A DNA stretch of 40,859 nucleotides from Candidatus Omnitrophota bacterium (GCA_030632085.1 DAOVJY010000004.1:80000-120858), one strand, 5' to 3'; numbered from the stretch's first letter, positions 32,990 to 40,726 are shown. Numbers and translations are program-made. Notes: generated by a model not told the origin, from the letters alone.

Positions 32990-33982
32990 TTATAATTTGC
33001 GTAAAGCTAATCCGGCAGCTACAGCCAAATAATCCTGAATAGGGGTTAATGTATCCCTTAAGGACTTGCTCACCACACCTACCCTGTCTAAAACGCTCCA
33101 TCTATTAACTTCTAAATTCATATTCTCAGATAAGAAATTAGCCGTATATTCATTGATTGCCGCGCCGCCGCTAATAAATATCTTACTAACACCTTCCTCG
33201 TATTGGCTTTCATAATAGTCGAAAGATGATTTAATCTCGATTGCCATTTCTCTCACCGCGTTTAAATACACTTCGCTTACTTCCTGTTTTTTATCACCGG
33301 GATTTTTTTTAAGTTCTTCCGCCCGGGTTAAATCTATTTTTAAATTCTCAGCGATAATTTCGGTGACGCGCTTACCACCAGCTGAAATATTACGGGTAAA
33401 ATTAAACAAATTACCACGAATAATATTTACACTGGTGGCTTCACTTCCAATATTTAATAAAGCAATAGTTTTATCGCTATCCTCATTTTTTAAGTTAAAA
33501 GCGTTAATTAGGGCAAACGAATCCACATCAACAACCCATGGCCTCAAACCGGCCTTCCGCACCAACTGAATCTTATCATTAATGGTATCTTTCTTAGCCG
33601 CAACTAAAAGAACTCCCATGTTATTTTGAACCTCAGAAATAATCTGGCAATCCACATACACCTCGTTTACACTGTAAGGAATGTACTTTTCAGCCTCGTA
33701 TTTAATCGCACTTTTGAGGTCAGCTTTATTCATTTTAGGTAATTGAATATTGCGAATAATTACGGAAGGCCCTTCTGTAGAAATGTTAACTTCTTTTTGC
33801 GAAATTTTCGCGCGTTTAAAAAGACGTTTAAGGGCGGCTAATTTTACTTTCTCATCAGCATTAAACTCAAGCTCCTCAATAGATGCCTTAATTAAACTAT
33901 AGCTGTCTTTAGATTTAAGAAGCTGTACTACTTTAATGGTTGATGTACCTATGTCTAATCCGACAATATTTTCTTTTGTCAT
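32990..33982 (-). CDS. pilM: Type IV pilus assembly protein PilM (actin-like ATPase)
   Basis: 330-residue cytoplasmic actin-fold protein. Phosphate 1 loop VGLDIGTSTIKVVQL near the N terminus, phosphate 2 ALLNIGSEATSVNIIRG, and adenosine motif KIFISGGAAINEY. It links the PilB motor platform to PilN/PilO. No convincing Shine-Dalgarno sequence precedes its ATG; the reading frame of the broken mini-prepilin ends 27 bases upstream, so expression may depend on coupling or on the promoter at 34168-34196. Confidence 0.95.
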   Translation of the reverse strand: MTKENIVGLDIGTSTIKVVQLLKSKDSYSLIKASIEELEFNADEKVKLAALKRLFKRAKISQKEVNISTEGPSVIIRNIQLPKMNKADLKSAIKYEAEKYIPYSVNEVYVDCQIISEVQNNMGVLLVAAKKDTINDKIQLVRKAGLRPWVVDVDSFALINAFNLKNEDSDKTIALLNIGSEATSVNIIRGNLFNFTRNISAGGKRVTEIIAENLKIDLTRAEELKKNPGDKKQEVSEVYLNAVREMAIEIKSSFDYYESQYEEGVSKIFISGGAAINEYTANFLSENMNLEVNRWSVLDRVGVVSKSLRDTLTPIQDYLAVAAGLALRKL

Positions 33983-34009
33983 AATAAGGTTTAAATTATA
34001 ATTAGCCTT

Positions 34010-34131
34010 TCAGGCCTTTTTTGGCTCTGGGTTGAAATTTTGATATTTAGCAACAGCTATCGTAACTAATATACTAATTAGAAAACAACAACCATTAACT
34101 CAATAAGCGTAAATGGCCTTACTCTAAACAT
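34010..34131 (-). pseudogene. Broken mini-prepilin with a -1 frameshift, upstream of pilM
   Basis: On the minus strand an ATG (34131) with GGGGTGA in front starts MFRVRPFTLIELMVVVF and then a stop. FTLIELMVVV is the class III/IV prepilin processing motif, with Glu at mature position 5. Moving one base back at the T4C run restores the expected hydrophobic helix, LISILVTIAVAKYQNFNPEP, which ends KKA-stop 27 bases before pilM. The residue before the cleavage site is Pro where Gly is needed for prepilin peptidase. Even after frame repair it would have only about 40 residues, lacking the globular domain. It is best read as a pilin-gene relic; a translated leader or recoded micropeptide is possible, because its promoter and ribosome site are intact. 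Confidence 0.8.
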
Positions 34132-34167
34132 GCTTTCACCCCATTAACACTATTTCCCGATGTTATA

Positions 34168-34196
34168 AATATATCATATATAAGTACTTTTGTCAA
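34168..34196 (-). promoter_or_regulatory. Sigma70-type promoter for the pilM-N-O-P-Q operon
   Basis: Minus strand TTGACA (34196-34191, perfect), 17-base spacer, TATATT (34173-34168, one mismatch). It lies 37 bases 5' of the mini-prepilin ATG, and the first full gene reached is pilM. Confidence 0.78.
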
Positions 34197-34303
34197 TTCA
34201 AAGCACATCTAAAACCACACTCCCTGGGTGTATTGTTATATTTATATCTACTATATGTAGGGGTTAATATATCATTCACTAAGCTTCAATAAAATAGAGC
34301 AAG

Positions 34304-34415
34304 GCAAATAGCAAATAGCGTATAGCTTATGGCTAATAGCTAAGGGCTAAGAGCAAGAAACAAATAAGAAGTAAGACACAAGGCACAGGTCACAAGATAC
34401 AAGATACAAGAAACA
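34304..34415. repeat. Degenerate heptamer array, 16 units in register
   Basis: In strict 7-base steps: gcaaata, gcaaata, gcgtata, gcttatg, gctaata, gctaagg, gctaaga, gcaagaa, acaaata, agaagta, agacaca, aggcaca, ggtcaca, agataca, agataca, agaaaca. The words drift from GCNNANA to AGNNACA without losing the period, and the last units run into long repeat copy B. Confidence 0.85.
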
Positions 34416-34584
34416 ATAACCAAATAATAACCAATGACCAAATTCAAATAACCAAACAAGAATAGCAACGGTTTGATGATTGATTAGTGAATATTGATAA
34501 TTGTTTATCTGTGCCCGAAAAGGTATATTTTGTATCTTGATTATTGGTGCTTGTTTATACTTTGCGTCCAAATCATAAGTCACA
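34399..34584 (+). repeat. Dispersed long intergenic repeat, copy B (carries the empty site)
   Basis: Matches copy A (18209-18474) almost base for base from ACAAGATACAAG through GGTTTGATGATTGATTAG and AAAAGGTATATTTTGTATCT to TTTGCGTCCAAATCATAAG. It lacks the 43-bp palindrome (a single ATTGA stands at the junction near 34494) and about 31 bases near the right end. Same orientation as copy A, inverted relative to copy C. Confidence 0.9.
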
Positions 34585-34647
34585 AGTCACACGTCACCAG
34601 TCACAAGAGACAAGCAATAGCAAAGAGACAAAAAGCGAAAAGCAAAA
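34578..34647. repeat. Degenerate heptamer array, 10 units
   Basis: In 7-base steps: agtcaca, agtcaca, cgtcacc, agtcaca, agagaca, agcaata, gcaaaga, gacaaaa, agcgaaa, agcaaaa. It starts at the end of long repeat copy B with the same agtcaca word that makes up the perfect array at the right edge, and fades into an A-rich stretch. Confidence 0.78.
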
Positions 34648-34679
34648 AAAAACAAAAACAAAAGGCAAGAAGCAAGTAG

Positions 34680-34700
34680 GGACAGGGCTTGCCTCTGTCC
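34680..34700. repeat. Small hairpin element (GGACAG...CTGTCC)
   Basis: GGACAG and CTGTCC enclose a nested GGC-TT-GCC, giving a nearly perfect 21-base hairpin. It resembles single copies of GGGACAG-type REP-like elements. Confidence 0.6.
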
Positions 34701-34741
34701 ATTATAGATAAAAAAATATAAATGACAATAAAATTCTGAAC

Positions 34742-34762
34742 GGGCAACCGCAAGGGGCGCCC
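34742..34762. repeat. REP-like hairpin (GGGC...GCCC, G+C-rich)
   Basis: GGGCAACCGCAAGGGGCGCCC forms an imperfect hairpin and is an island of high G+C in A+T-rich DNA. It resembles the GGGC-ACCGCAAGG-type short palindromes scattered in many genomes (recollection, not a search). Confidence 0.55.
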
Positions 34763-34857
34763 TTACATTATTGATTATTTAATAGAAAAAACAATAAAAA
34801 TAGACCGTAGACCTTTATTAGCGGATAGCGTAGATCGGATAGGAAAAGCAAAAAAAC

Positions 34858-34896
34858 AAAAAAGAGCCACTTTGTATTTCTTTAAAGCGGCTCTTT
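34858..34896 (-). terminator. Rho-independent terminator of pilA
   Basis: Minus strand AAAGAGCCGCTTT and AAAGTGGCTCTTT form a 13-bp stem with one G-U pair around a 10-base loop, followed by T-run. It lies 32 bases after the pilA stop. Confidence 0.9.
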
Positions 34897-34928
34897 AATG
34901 TATATTAACTCATTAAACTCAATGTCAT

Positions 34929-35366
34929 TTAATCAAGCGGATTACCAGGTGTTACTAAAATGCCAGTCTCACTAATTGAATAGACTGCCGGTGTACCATC
35001 ACCATCAAGGTCACCGGTTGCTGTAGCTGTAAATCCTGTACCCGCGATTGTAACCTCATACTGATAACGAACTTCACCCTTAGGTTCAAAACCTATATCA
35101 GTCCAGCCAGCCATAGTGCTGCTCCACGTAGTTTTCGTACCTGCGGGAACCGTACCGGGATTAGCCGCACAAACGAGATACTCATCATTCTCAGCCTTAT
35201 ATGCTTCTTGGCAAGTCCTAATCGCGCCAAGATTAAGTTTTGCTTCAGCTGTTTTTGCTCTAAGCTGGAAACTAACATAATTAGGTATTGCGATAGTGGC
35301 TAATAAGGCTATAATAGCTACAACAATCATCATCTCAATAAGTGTAAATCCTCTTCGCTTTTTCAT
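34929..35366 (-). CDS. pilA: Type IV major pilin (prepilin) PilA
   Basis: 145-residue type IVa-like prepilin. The leader MKKRRG is cut before Phe7, and the mature protein begins FTLIEMMIVVAIIALLATIA with Glu5 of the mature chain (Glu11). IPNYVSFQLRAKTAEAKLNLGAIR completes the helix. Two Cys (52 and 66) could form a disulfide. The C-terminal domain includes VRYQYEVTIAGTGF and DLDGDGTPAVYSI (residues 119-131), a calcium-loop-like pattern seen in several bacterial pilins. A perfect AGGAGGTGA site and a perfect consensus promoter precede it and a strong terminator follows, as expected for a highly expressed structural subunit. It lies downstream of pilB-pilB-pilC. Confidence 0.96.
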   Translation of the reverse strand: MKKRRGFTLIEMMIVVAIIALLATIAIPNYVSFQLRAKTAEAKLNLGAIRTCQEAYKAENDEYLVCAANPGTVPAGTKTTWSSTMAGWTDIGFEPKGEVRYQYEVTIAGTGFTATATGDLDGDGTPAVYSISETGILVTPGNPLD

Positions 35367-35413
35367 CTTATTTCACCTCCTTTATTTAGATTGCCCTCAT
35401 TTAACTCAATAAC

Positions 35414-35442
35414 ATTATACCATATACCCAATTAAATGTCAA
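35414..35442 (-). promoter_or_regulatory. Perfect consensus sigma70 promoter of pilA
   Basis: Minus strand TTGACA (35442-35437), 17-base spacer, TATAAT (35419-35414), all twelve positions matching. It is the strongest promoter in the window. AGGAGGTGA lies near 35381-35373, 5' of the ATG. This allows pilA to be transcribed far more than pilB/pilC upstream. Confidence 0.9.
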
Positions 35443-35467
35443 ATCCGCGTCAAATTTCCACCCCATT

Positions 35468-36685
35468 TTAACTAAATAAATTAGCCATATCAAATATCGG
35501 TAAATAAAGAGCTAAAACTATCCCTCCGATAACCACACCCAGGATAATAATTACCAGAGGTTCAATTAGTGAGGTCAAACTATCAACCGTAGTAGTAACC
35601 TCATCATCGTAAAAATTCGCGACCTTAACTAACATTTCTTCTAAAGAACCGGTTTGCTCACCAACCGCTACCATCTTAACAACCAGCGGAGGAAAAATAC
35701 TGCTTCTAGATAATGGTTGAGCGATTGTTTCTCCCCCTTTTACACTCTCAAGAACACCTACGATGACATCTTCAATAACCTTATTTCCGCATGTTTTTGC
35801 CACAATATCCAAAGAAGTTAGGATTGAAACACCACTCTTTGTAAGAGTACTCAACGTTCTGGAAAATCTTGCTATAGCAACTTTTTTTATTAATTTACCG
35901 GCTATTGGTAACCGGAGTATCGCGCCATCAATTACACTTTTTCCTTTGTCAGTTTTTCCAATCATTGCAAAACCAACTACCAGCGCCGCCATTGACAAAA
36001 TAACCCAGAGTAAATATTTTGTTACAAGGGCACTAACGCTCATCAATACCTGAGTCGGCCCGGGCAGATCAGCTCCAAAACTAGAGTAGATTTCAGCAAA
36101 TGAGGGTACAACGCTAACTAACATAAATATAGTTATAGCCACTACAGCTACAACTATGGTAACAGGATAAACTAAAGCGGCTTTCACTTTTTTCTGCAAT
36201 TTACTGGTATCTTCCAGGTATGTTGCCATGCGCGCTAAAATATCATCCAACATACCTGAAGCTTCACCAGCCGAAACCATATTAATAAACAAAGTTGAAA
36301 ATGCTTTGGGATACTCGCCTAAGGCCTCAGAAAGACTGCTTCCTCCTTCAACCGCCTCTTTTACTTTAGAAATTATGAGCTTCAAGGCCTTTTTTTCAGA
36401 TTGTTCAGATAGAACCTCCAGGCCCTGCACTAAAGGTAACCCCGCGTTAACCATTGTAGCTAACTGCCTGGCAAAAACAGCCAATTCATCAATAGAAATT
36501 TTTACACTGGATAATGAGGGCATCAAATTAAGAGAAAATGAAAATTTTCTATAAGGTGTTACATTAATTATTATCAATGATCTTTCTCTTAAAAGATTTA
36601 CAGCCGCATCTTGACCGGGAGCTTCAATAGTGCCCGTCTGATTCTTACCTTGTTTATCTTTAATTGTATATTTGAATTCTGCCAT
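35468..36685 (-). CDS. pilC: Type IV pilus inner-membrane platform protein PilC
   Basis: 405 residues with two T2SSF domains. The first (about residues 68-190) begins with LAVFARQLATMVNAGLPLVQGLEVL and contains SLSEALGEYPKAFSTLFINMVSAGEASGML; the second (about 270-395) has RFSRTLSTLTKSGVSILTSLDIVAKTCGN and PPLVVKMVAVGEQTGSLEEML. Three transmembrane helices lie near residues 165-190, 215-240 and 375-400. It forms the platform turned by PilB. It lies 5 bases after pilB. Confidence 0.96.
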   Translation of the reverse strand: MAEFKYTIKDKQGKNQTGTIEAPGQDAAVNLLRERSLIIINVTPYRKFSFSLNLMPSLSSVKISIDELAVFARQLATMVNAGLPLVQGLEVLSEQSEKKALKLIISKVKEAVEGGSSLSEALGEYPKAFSTLFINMVSAGEASGMLDDILARMATYLEDTSKLQKKVKAALVYPVTIVVAVVAITIFMLVSVVPSFAEIYSSFGADLPGPTQVLMSVSALVTKYLLWVILSMAALVVGFAMIGKTDKGKSVIDGAILRLPIAGKLIKKVAIARFSRTLSTLTKSGVSILTSLDIVAKTCGNKVIEDVIVGVLESVKGGETIAQPLSRSSIFPPLVVKMVAVGEQTGSLEEMLVKVANFYDDEVTTTVDSLTSLIEPLVIIILGVVIGGIVLALYLPIFDMANLFS

Positions 36686-36690
36686 AACTT

Positions 36691-38385
36691 TTACTCAGAA
36701 GTAATCCTTATAACTTCCTCAACCGTTGTAAGGCCCATGAGGAACTTTTGAATCGCATTTTCGCGCAAAGTTTTCATGCCCTTGGAACGCGCGTATTCCT
36801 TGATATCATCACTTGACGCTCGCTTGAGTATCATATCTTTAATAGTATCGTCTATCTCGAGAACCTCTAAGGTACCCATTCTTCCGTGATAACCTGTTTG
36901 GTTGCAATATTTGCATCCAATTGCCTGATAACCCATAATATCTTTATTCGCGTTAATGCCAAGTTTTTCTAATACTTCTTTAGGTACTTTATATTGCTCG
37001 CGGCACTCGGGACAGACTCTCCTGCATAATCTTTGAGCCACCGTTAGTATCAAACTTGAAGATACTAAAAATGGTTCAATTCCCATATCAATTAAACGGG
37101 TTATAGCTCCCGCCGCGTCATTTGTATGCAGAGTGCTAAAAATCAATAAACCTGTAAGTGAAGATTTAACCGCGATATCCGCCGTTTCAGAATCCCTGAT
37201 TTCACCTACCATAATTATATCCGGGCTTTGCCTTAATATAGAGCGAAGCCCGACTGCAAACGTAAGGCTAATCTCCGGTTTAACTTGAACCTGAGTAATA
37301 CCTTCAACTTGATATTCCACAGGGTCTTCTATGGTCATAAGGTTTACATCGGGTTTATTAATTCTGTTTAATATCGAATAAAGAGTCGTGGATTTCCCGG
37401 AGCCGGTCGGCCCGGTTACTAAAATCATTCCATAAGGATGCGCTATAGCTTTGTTAAATGCCGCTAAGGGCTCAGGCAAAAAACCTAATCTTTCAAGACC
37501 AACACTTAGATTAGATTTATCCAATGCTCTTAAAACTATTTTTTCACCATATGTAATTGGCAGACAAGAAACCCTAAAATCAATATCTTTCTTCTCGAAC
37601 TCAATTTCAAACCTACCGTCTTGCGGCAATCTTTTTTCCGTTATGTCCATATTAGACATAATTTTTAAACGAGCGATTAAGGGATTTTGATATTTCTTGG
37701 GAACTTCAAAGGCCTCTTGCAACTCACCATCAACCCGATATCTAATTCTTAAAACTTCTTCATAGGGCTCTAAATGAATATCGCTTGCTCTCTTACGCAA
37801 ACCTTCCGCGATAATCTTGTTTACAATATTTACTATCGGAATCTTTTCATCAATTTCCAGTTTTTGGACCTGGCCTTTTATTAGCCCTAACTCAATATCA
37901 ACACCCCCGCCTGACTCCTGAAGCATATCAACCACTTCAGCTCCTTCACCACCATAATTACGGCTTATAGCACTCTTCATCTCACTTTCAGATACTATAA
38001 CCGGTTTTATTATCATACTAGTAAGGGTCTTCAAATCATCTAAAGCAAATATATTTAAAGGGTCGGACATGGCCAATGTTAAGGTATTGCCTATTTTAGA
38101 AAAGGGTAAAACCAAATAATGCCTGGCAACTTGTTGAGGAATAATTTTTAAGAGCTCGGGTGAGATTTTCATCTTAGATAACTTGATAACCGGCATATCT
38201 AAGTGTTTAGCTAAGCAACTCATAAGATGATCCTCACTTATAACTCCCCGGCCTATAAGAATTTTACTGAGTTGGCCGCCTTCATTTTGTTGAATCTGAA
38301 TGGCCTTATCAAGCGCCTCTTGAGATATTAGCTGGCTATCTACTAATATTTTTTTTAATTTATCTTCGAAATTAAGCCCTGTCAT
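36691..38385 (-). CDS. pilB: Type IV pilus extension ATPase PilB (copy 1, next to pilC)
   Basis: 564-residue GspE/PilB motor. An N-terminal MshEN-like domain covers about residues 5-145. The ATPase core has Walker A GPTGSGKS at residues 325-332, Asp box MTIEDPVEYQVEGITQVQV, Walker B-like DIIMVGEIRDSETADIA and His box STLHTNDAAGAITRL. A tetracysteine zinc site follows (CRRVCPECREQY and CKYCNQTGYHGR). All catalytic parts are present. The MshEN repeats lack the Arg of the RLG cyclic-di-GMP motif (DKLKKILV, GQLSKILI). Three bases after the second copy. Confidence 0.95.
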   Translation of the reverse strand: MTGLNFEDKLKKILVDSQLISQEALDKAIQIQQNEGGQLSKILIGRGVISEDHLMSCLAKHLDMPVIKLSKMKISPELLKIIPQQVARHYLVLPFSKIGNTLTLAMSDPLNIFALDDLKTLTSMIIKPVIVSESEMKSAISRNYGGEGAEVVDMLQESGGGVDIELGLIKGQVQKLEIDEKIPIVNIVNKIIAEGLRKRASDIHLEPYEEVLRIRYRVDGELQEAFEVPKKYQNPLIARLKIMSNMDITEKRLPQDGRFEIEFEKKDIDFRVSCLPITYGEKIVLRALDKSNLSVGLERLGFLPEPLAAFNKAIAHPYGMILVTGPTGSGKSTTLYSILNRINKPDVNLMTIEDPVEYQVEGITQVQVKPEISLTFAVGLRSILRQSPDIIMVGEIRDSETADIAVKSSLTGLLIFSTLHTNDAAGAITRLIDMGIEPFLVSSSLILTVAQRLCRRVCPECREQYKVPKEVLEKLGINANKDIMGYQAIGCKYCNQTGYHGRMGTLEVLEIDDTIKDMILKRASSDDIKEYARSKGMKTLRENAIQKFLMGLTTVEEVIRITSE

Positions 38386-38388
38386 TTT

Positions 38389-40116
38389 TTAATCAACCGT
38401 CACTCTCAATATTTCCTCTATGCTGGTTACGCCTCTTGCGGCCTTCAGTAAACTATTTTCGCGCAGATTACGCATGCCTTCTTTACCGGCTTGTTCGGCA
38501 ATTAATGATTCCGGTTCTTTTTTAACAATCATATTCTTAATTGCAGGTGATAAAACAAATGCCTCACTAATTACCGTGCGCCCTATATATCCGGTATTCT
38601 TACAATTAGGACATCCTTTTCCTTTAAAAAATTCTCCAATTTTAGTATCCATTTTCTTTTCAAATTCACCGAGTTCTAAATCTTTACGCATGGCATCGGT
38701 TACCTTATAAGCCTCTTTGCACTCCGGGCATATTTTTCTAACTAATCTCTGAGCTAAAAATAAAAGACAGGATGAGGTGATTAAAAATGGCTCAACTCCC
38801 ATATCAATTAATCTAATCACGGAACCGGCGGCGGAAGTTGTATGCAAAGTACTTAAAACCAAATGACCTGTAAGAGCCGACTTAATGGCCACATCCACTG
38901 TCTCAAAATCTCTAATTTCACCAACCATAATAACGTCCGGATCTTGCCTTAATATAGACCTCAAGGCACTAGCGAAGGTTAAGCCTGACTCAGGTAAAGC
39001 TGTTACCTGATTAATTCCGTAAAGCTCATATTCAACCGGATCCTCAACGGTTACTATGTTTTTTGTAGGTTTGTCGATAAACTGCAGAATAGAATAAAGT
39101 GTTGTAGTTTTCCCGCAACCCGTAGGCCCGCAAGCAATTATCATTCCATGAGGTTTTAAGGCATTTGATTTAATCTTTTTTAATACATTATCTTCAAAAC
39201 CAAGTTTATCAATTTCAAGCGAGACAGCCGATTTATCCAAAACGCGCAAAGCAACCTTCTCACCAAAACTAGATGGCAAAACAGATACTCTGTAATCAAC
39301 TTCCCGATTTGAAACTTTTGCTTTAAATCTTCCGTCTTGGGGAAGTCTGTGCTCGGCAATATTAAGATTGCTCATAACTTTAATTCTTGATACTAAAGCA
39401 TTATGAAGAGCTTTAGGAACAGAAGGGCTTTCTTGTAAAATACCATCAATTCTATACCTAATAGAAGTTTTCTTTTCTTGCGGCTCAATTAATACATCAC
39501 TAGCACCTCTATTTACAGCTTCAGTAAGTATAAGATTAGTTAACCTGACAACCGGTTTTTCACCCATTTTTTTAAGAAGTGTTTCGGTGTCATGAGTCTC
39601 GGTTTCTTTAGTTATTGTAATATTTTCAAAGAGCGTGCTGGCACTCTCTTTTAAGAGCGAATCAAATTTACCGGCCGCGCCTTGCTTATAATACGTATCT
39701 AAAGCGCTCATAATTTCATCCTCGGAACTTATGATTGGTTGTATAGTAAATTTAGTTAAACTCTTGATATCATCTATAGCAAAAACATTAAGAGGATCGG
39801 CCATGGCAATTGTGAGCGTATTGCCTATTTTAGATACCGGCATAAAGATATAACGCCTGGCAAGGTTCTCAGGAATTAGACTAACCACATCTTTGTTAAT
39901 CTTTACTTTTTTGAGAGATATAGGTGGAATTCCCGACTTTTGGCTAAGGGCGGCCATAAGATCATTTTCATTAACAAATTTTTTGGATATTAATATATCG
40001 CGCAGCTTACCACTTTTTTCCTTCTGAATTTTAAGAGCTTCGTCCAACTGATCCTGGGATAACAGTTTTGCGTCAATTAAAATCTGAATTAGATCTTTTT
40101 TTAAACTTTCGTTCAT
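38389..40116 (-). CDS. pilB: Second PilB/GspE-family ATPase (copy 2)
   Basis: 575 residues with the same architecture as the following gene but clearly diverged. It has an N-terminal MshEN-like domain (about 5-145), a longer acidic linker (150-185), Walker A GPTGCGKT at residues 330-337, VTVEDPVEYELYGINQVTALP, DVIMVGEIRDFETVDVA, STLHTTSAAGSVIRL and a zinc site (CPECKEAY ... CPNCKNTGYIGRT). No catalytic residue appears lost, so both copies should hydrolyse ATP. It could power a different pilus, form hetero-hexamers or act at another stage. It is not PilT, because it has the N-terminal domain and the zinc tetracysteine. It overlaps the MshEN gene by one base. Confidence 0.93.
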   Translation of the reverse strand: MNESLKKDLIQILIDAKLLSQDQLDEALKIQKEKSGKLRDILISKKFVNENDLMAALSQKSGIPPISLKKVKINKDVVSLIPENLARRYIFMPVSKIGNTLTIAMADPLNVFAIDDIKSLTKFTIQPIISSEDEIMSALDTYYKQGAAGKFDSLLKESASTLFENITITKETETHDTETLLKKMGEKPVVRLTNLILTEAVNRGASDVLIEPQEKKTSIRYRIDGILQESPSVPKALHNALVSRIKVMSNLNIAEHRLPQDGRFKAKVSNREVDYRVSVLPSSFGEKVALRVLDKSAVSLEIDKLGFEDNVLKKIKSNALKPHGMIIACGPTGCGKTTTLYSILQFIDKPTKNIVTVEDPVEYELYGINQVTALPESGLTFASALRSILRQDPDVIMVGEIRDFETVDVAIKSALTGHLVLSTLHTTSAAGSVIRLIDMGVEPFLITSSCLLFLAQRLVRKICPECKEAYKVTDAMRKDLELGEFEKKMDTKIGEFFKGKGCPNCKNTGYIGRTVISEAFVLSPAIKNMIVKKEPESLIAEQAGKEGMRNLRENSLLKAARGVTSIEEILRVTVD

Positions 40117-40640
40117 TATTTATCCCGCTCCCCTTTTTCTCTATCAACATCTTCAATTTGCCTGGGAGCATTACCAAAGTTATATTTTGAAACATCTGTT
40201 TGTTCTGTTTGTTGAGATTTGCCATAGCAACGATCTAAAGCACTTTTTATATCACTTGCCGTACTGACAAAAGGAGTAACTTTGCAGCCGGTTAAATACT
40301 CAATATCCCTGATGGCGAAATCATTTAAGGGGTCAGCCATTACAATAGTCAAAACATTTCCAATTTTATCAATAGGCACTAAAAAGTACTGCCTTGCTAC
40401 GTGCTCGGGGACTATTTTAACGGCCTCTATATTGACATCATAATTCTCCAGCGGCATATATGGAAAACCATATTGATCAGCCAGAGACATGACCAAATCC
40501 TGTTCACTTATAAACTTAAGGCTAATTAATATTTGACCGAGAAGCCCGCCTTTATCTTTTTGATATTTTAGGGCTTCCTCCAATTGATCAGGTGTAATAT
40601 TTTTTTTATCAATTAGAAGTTGACCTAGCTGCTTTTTCAT
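40116..40640 (-). CDS. Stand-alone MshEN (GspE N-terminal) domain protein
   Basis: 174 residues equal to the N-terminal domain of its two PilB neighbours without any ATPase part. Residues 1-60 carry two MshEN-type helices, KKQLGQLLIDKKNITPDQL and GLLGQILISLKFISEQDL. The second subdomain, AVKIVPEHVARQYFLVPIDK then LTIVMADPLNDFAIRDIEYL, aligns with the same segment in both PilBs. A Gln/charged tail (about 145-174) ends cleanly at a stop that touches copy 2. In MshE-type proteins this domain binds cyclic-di-GMP; here the first-motif Arg is replaced, so binding is doubtful. It may be a regulatory partner for the motors. First gene of the pil block, with a promoter at 40689-40717. Confidence 0.9.
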   Translation of the reverse strand: MKKQLGQLLIDKKNITPDQLEEALKYQKDKGGLLGQILISLKFISEQDLVMSLADQYGFPYMPLENYDVNIEAVKIVPEHVARQYFLVPIDKIGNVLTIVMADPLNDFAIRDIEYLTGCKVTPFVSTASDIKSALDRCYGKSQQTEQTDVSKYNFGNAPRQIEDVDREKGERDK

Positions 40641-40688
40641 AACTTTATCCCCTGATATAATTCTTTAATTTAAACTTAAGTTTTCCCG

Positions 40689-40717
40689 ATTACAATAACT
40701 ATTTAAATTTAAATCAA
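40689..40717 (-). promoter_or_regulatory. Possible promoter of the pilus-motor genes
   Basis: Minus strand TTGATT (40717-40712), 17-base spacer, TGTAAT (40694-40689). The -35 has two mismatches and the -10 one. It lies about 49 bases before the MshEN gene ATG and after the heptamer array, and the surrounding A+T-rich DNA makes chance matches likely. Confidence 0.5.
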
Positions 40718-40726
40718 TAATAAATA

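Larger units (their letters stand above)
34132..34928. other. Intergenic region, about 800 bases: promoter, repeats and a terminator
   Basis: Between the prepilin relic and pilA. In order it holds the pilM promoter (34168-34196), an A+T-rich stretch in which I see nothing (34197-34303), heptamer arrays (34304-34415 and 34578-34647) around a long dispersed repeat (34399-34584), two small hairpin elements (34680-34700, 34742-34762), and the pilA terminator (34858-34896). The short open frames in it fall in the repeats and have no coding character. Confidence 0.88.

Noticed and set aside
34068-34090. Programmed -1 frameshift site in the mini-prepilin
   Set aside because: The GTT-TTC-TAA context does not fit a standard X-XXY-YYZ slippery heptamer, and the repaired product would still be only about 40 residues, so a simple indel is the more economical reading. 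Kept as an open question in the findings.
34197-34303. Possible small RNA or riboswitch in the A+T-rich spacer 5' of the pilM promoter
   Set aside because: Only a short CCCTGGG-centred dyad is visible; no aptamer motif, promoter or terminator accompanies it.
34347-34679. Open frames of 61-78 codons on both strands inside the pilA-pilM spacer
   Set aside because: They fall in the long repeat and heptamer arrays, and their translations reflect the repeat words. A similar frame occurs in copy C at 28041-28277.
38389-40116. Retraction ATPase PilT
   Set aside because: The protein has the N-terminal MshEN-like domain and the tetracysteine zinc site of PilB/GspE, which PilT lacks.
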